From the NCBI RefSeq assembly GCF_040717535.1, contig NZ_JBFEFI010000002.1:434001-498000 (forward strand): a DNA stretch of 64,000 bases. Reading direction: 5' to 3'. Below are positions 62,259-64,000 of this stretch, one piece after another. The translations under genes were made by a program, and so were the position numbers. How positions within the stretch are numbered: the stretch's first letter is position 1; the number at the start of each line of letters is the position of its first letter. This DNA comes from Thalassoglobus sp. JC818 (GTDB lineage: Bacteria > Planctomycetota > Planctomycetia > Planctomycetales > Planctomycetaceae). Below the pieces are notes generated by a model. The model was not told where the DNA came from, ran no database searches, and saw only the letters and a list, made by a program, of their open reading frames with translations.

Positions 62259-62783
62259 ACACCTCGGGCAGCAGTTTGTCCGCCCTGAAATCAGGAAGAC
62301 TGAGTTCAGACTTTTGGTGTTCAGAGGTTTGTAGCAAATCGACGAAATGTCCCATCGAAAGGGCACTTCTGGCGACTACATGAGTTTCCGACAGCCACGG
62401 GGCAGGCATCCTGGACAGCGCCGAGTCGCTCGGTCGGCGGAAACGGATCATTTGATCATGGCACGTACACTCATTGTTGGAATGATGTGCAGGAGCGTGT
62501 CTCGGACATCTTTGACACCAAAGAATGTCTCAGGAAATGAAATGCGACATTAAGATCGCTTTGGAAACATTCTCAACACTGATTCCTCCACGCTGATTTA
62601 CCGAATCGCTGAGCGGGAAACAGGCAGACTGCCGGGTCGAAACCGGAAGGACGAGCTCACTCGCACGAAGAGATAACTGTCTTTGGCCGTGGTCTCCATG
62701 ACGCAGAAGATGGCAGCGAACCACACGATTTTCAGCAACTTTTGATTCCACCCGATAGAAACAAAACGATAGAGCAAAACTGA
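62259..62783. other. Intergenic region between ribH and nusB
   Basis: 525 bp with no supported gene. Short open frames on either strand have no family features. The usual tight ribH-nusB spacing is absent, so this may contain a nusB promoter or a lost gene. Confidence 0.35.
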
Positions 62784-63233
62784 ATGGCTCGACGCAGCAA
62801 ATCCCGACAAATTGCACTCCAGATGCTGTATCAGACGGATCTGAATCCAGATATTGGAATGGATTCGATTCGTGAGATGATCGCCGAACGTATGAAGGAT
62901 CCGGACCTGAGAACCTTCGCTTGGTCGCTGTTCGGCGGAGTGATGGAATGTCGCGCTGAACTCGATGAAAGAATTCAGGCTGTCGCCCAGAACTGGCGAA
63001 TCAGCCGGATGGCTGCCACAGATCGGAGTGTGCTTCGACTGGGAGCTTTCGAGTTGTTGAAAACGAACACTCCACCGCGAGTGGTCATCGATGAAGCGAT
63101 CGAGTTGGCCAAGAAGTTCGGGAACGCTCAGTCAGCCCAATTCGTCAACGGTGTGCTGGATCAACTCATACCGAACAAGCACAACCGACCCAAAGAGCCA
63201 CCGAAGGCCGACGCAGAGGGCGGAAGCGAATAG
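62784..63233 (+). CDS. nusB: Transcription antitermination factor NusB
   Basis: 149 residues. The N-terminus MARRSKSRQIALQMLYQTDL is the standard helix 1; KDPDLRTFAWSLFGGVME and DERIQAVAQNWRISRMAATDRSVLRLGAFEL form the middle, and VVIDEAIELAKKFGNAQSAQFVNGVLDQL the end, as in the family. NusB with NusE binds boxA in ribosomal RNA leaders. The C-terminal Lys/Glu/Pro tail is short. The ATG has no clear Shine-Dalgarno. Confidence 0.95.
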   Translation: MARRSKSRQIALQMLYQTDLNPDIGMDSIREMIAERMKDPDLRTFAWSLFGGVMECRAELDERIQAVAQNWRISRMAATDRSVLRLGAFELLKTNTPPRVVIDEAIELAKKFGNAQSAQFVNGVLDQLIPNKHNRPKEPPKADAEGGSE

Positions 63234-63755
63234 CATCTGCGTGTGGCCAGTGTTTTTGAACCACCAACTTGGGGCAGGCGAGGCCGGCTCTCAACGACGA
63301 CGCGATTCAGTCACCGCGTCGAGCTCTCGTCGGTAAATCTGCAAGAGTTTCCGCTGCACTGATGGGCTGGGCTGTTCAGTGCTGCGAAGCTGATTTCTCA
63401 GGCAATAATTGCCATTCTGATCGCTGATCGCAGCGAAGAAATGCATTCATCTTGATTCGAAACGGAAGAATCGTTTCTCTTGAGCGAATTCGTTCTCTCG
63501 CCGAGCAAATCAGGGAAAAACTTCGCGTAAAACCGGACAACCCGTCCAATTTCCTCATGTTCACGGAAGAACATCGTCGATTTCAACGATAGCCCATGTG
63601 CCGCGCTCCACAGCGTCACTGACGCATCTTGAAATCAAACTTCTTGCTGAGCCAATCGCCCATCCTACGGTCAAAGTGACGTTCTGTCGCAGCTCAGTGA
63701 GTCTTCGATCGCTCCAATCCATTTTGGACCCCCTCACATCGTTACGGAGACTGTC
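63234..63755. other. Intergenic region after nusB
   Basis: 522 bp without a supported gene. A 7-bp inverted repeat, CGACGCG/CGCGTCG, at 63298-63321 is the only small structure noted, without a T-run. The last part holds the leader of the secreted protein that follows. Confidence 0.35.
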
Positions 63756-64000
63756 ATGCGAAGGAGTGCATGTTTACTGGCCATTCTCGGGTTGGGAATA
63801 TCGAGTGCCAACGCCCAGAGTTCATTCGGACCTTCTGCCGAGTCCGGCAAGCCCGCACCGAAAGGGCTACGATTCATCAATTCCGAATCGGACCAAGCCA
63901 CTCCAGTTGCAGAGTCAGGCGGTCCCAAGCCAGTGAACACCGAAGAGGCTTCGCCAATTCCGGGTTTCTATGGTCAGGCGATTGGAACATCCACACAGAA
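63756..64000 (+). CDS. Secreted protein, N-terminal part (runs off the window)
   Basis: An ATG with GGAGA five bases upstream opens a frame with no stop to the window end, giving 81 codons. The start MRRSACLLAILGLGISSANAQ is a canonical signal peptide with an A-x-A cleavage site. The mature segment is Pro, Ser, Gly and Glu rich (FGPSAESGKPAPKG, ATPVAESGGPKPVN) and looks like a disordered linker. No domain has begun yet. The protein continues beyond the window, so neither length nor function can be given. Confidence 0.7.
   Translation, partial: MRRSACLLAILGLGISSANAQSSFGPSAESGKPAPKGLRFINSESDQATPVAESGGPKPVNTEEASPIPGFYGQAIGTSTQ

Noticed and set aside
63598-63936. 112-codon plus-strand frame near the right edge
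   Set aside because: Overlaps in another frame the signal-peptide gene at 63756, which has a ribosome site and clear leader.
1-64000. tRNA, rRNA, tmRNA, integrase, transposase or CRISPR
   Set aside because: No T-loop GGTTCGA-type hallmark in a cloverleaf context, no conserved rRNA strings, no transposase motifs and no regularly spaced repeats were found by eye.

Overview
The window looks like a chromosomal segment of a planctomycete, probably of the Planctomycetaceae/Planctomycetales type. The evidence is gene content. It has a DUF1501 Tat-exported protein, a DUF1080 secreted glycoside-hydrolase-like protein, a Gfo/Idh/MocA oxidoreductase, many secreted proteins of unknown function, a nuo cluster that starts at nuoH, a lysine/alanine-rich histone-H1-like protein, and frequent GTG/TTG starts with uneven Shine-Dalgarno use. 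No rRNA, tRNA, phage, transposase or CRISPR array was found. The genus assignment is inference.

Layout. 1-3.6 kb: the end of an aldehyde:ferredoxin oxidoreductase gene, then a minus-strand set of a membrane glycosyltransferase, moaC and a polyprenyl diphosphate synthase. 3.8-9.5 kb: an NHLRC2-like thioredoxin/NHL protein, a CPBP protease overlapping a CBM9-like protein, and a DUF2089 regulator followed by a membrane TPR protein. 9.7-18.6 kb: a giant SWIM-SNF2 helicase, a secreted propeller-like protein, an EEP nuclease-fold protein, an exported DsrE protein, a PhyH-family enzyme with an unusual iron site, and a Gfo/Idh/MocA oxidoreductase. 18.9-21.2 kb: three consecutive small secreted proteins, two of them cysteine-rich, that share sequence modules and end at a strong terminator. 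21.3-31.5 kb: DUF1501, a degenerate HAD protein, a FabZ-like dehydratase, DUF1080, a lipoprotein-like peptidoglycan amidase overlapping a serine-less alpha/beta hydrolase, an Nramp-like transporter and a beta-barrel protein.

31.9-43.2 kb: protoporphyrinogen oxidase, then nuoH-J-K-L-M-N (the membrane arm of complex I, with no nuoI between H and J), an unknown helical protein and a TatD nuclease. 44.2-57.8 kb: the histone-like protein, an esterase, a sodium:solute symporter with its DUF3311 partner, an amidohydrolase, a TPR/agmatine-deiminase-like fusion, a beta-barrel protein, a PfkB sugar kinase, DUF2062, a TlpA-like lipoprotein, leuB and a BD-FAE-like esterase. 58.2-64 kb: a 1167-residue FHA/coiled-coil/membrane protein, ribH, nusB, and the start of a secreted protein cut by the window edge.

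Themes. Housekeeping metabolism (quinone side chain, molybdopterin, haem, riboflavin, leucine, complex I) alternates with envelope and exported proteins. Several integral membrane proteins (NuoJ, NuoL, the Nramp-like carrier, the SSS symporter) carry large soluble insertions absent from textbook relatives; two of these are extremely histidine-rich. Four enzyme-fold proteins have a changed key residue (PhyH HxA, HAD Asp to Ser, alpha/beta hydrolase GxGxG, Nramp without DPGN). A 68-bp imperfect repeat occurs twice, 25.6 kb apart, next to gene ends. The secreted cysteine-rich trio, the histidine-rich complex I loops and the PhyH HxA protein are the best candidates for new biology.
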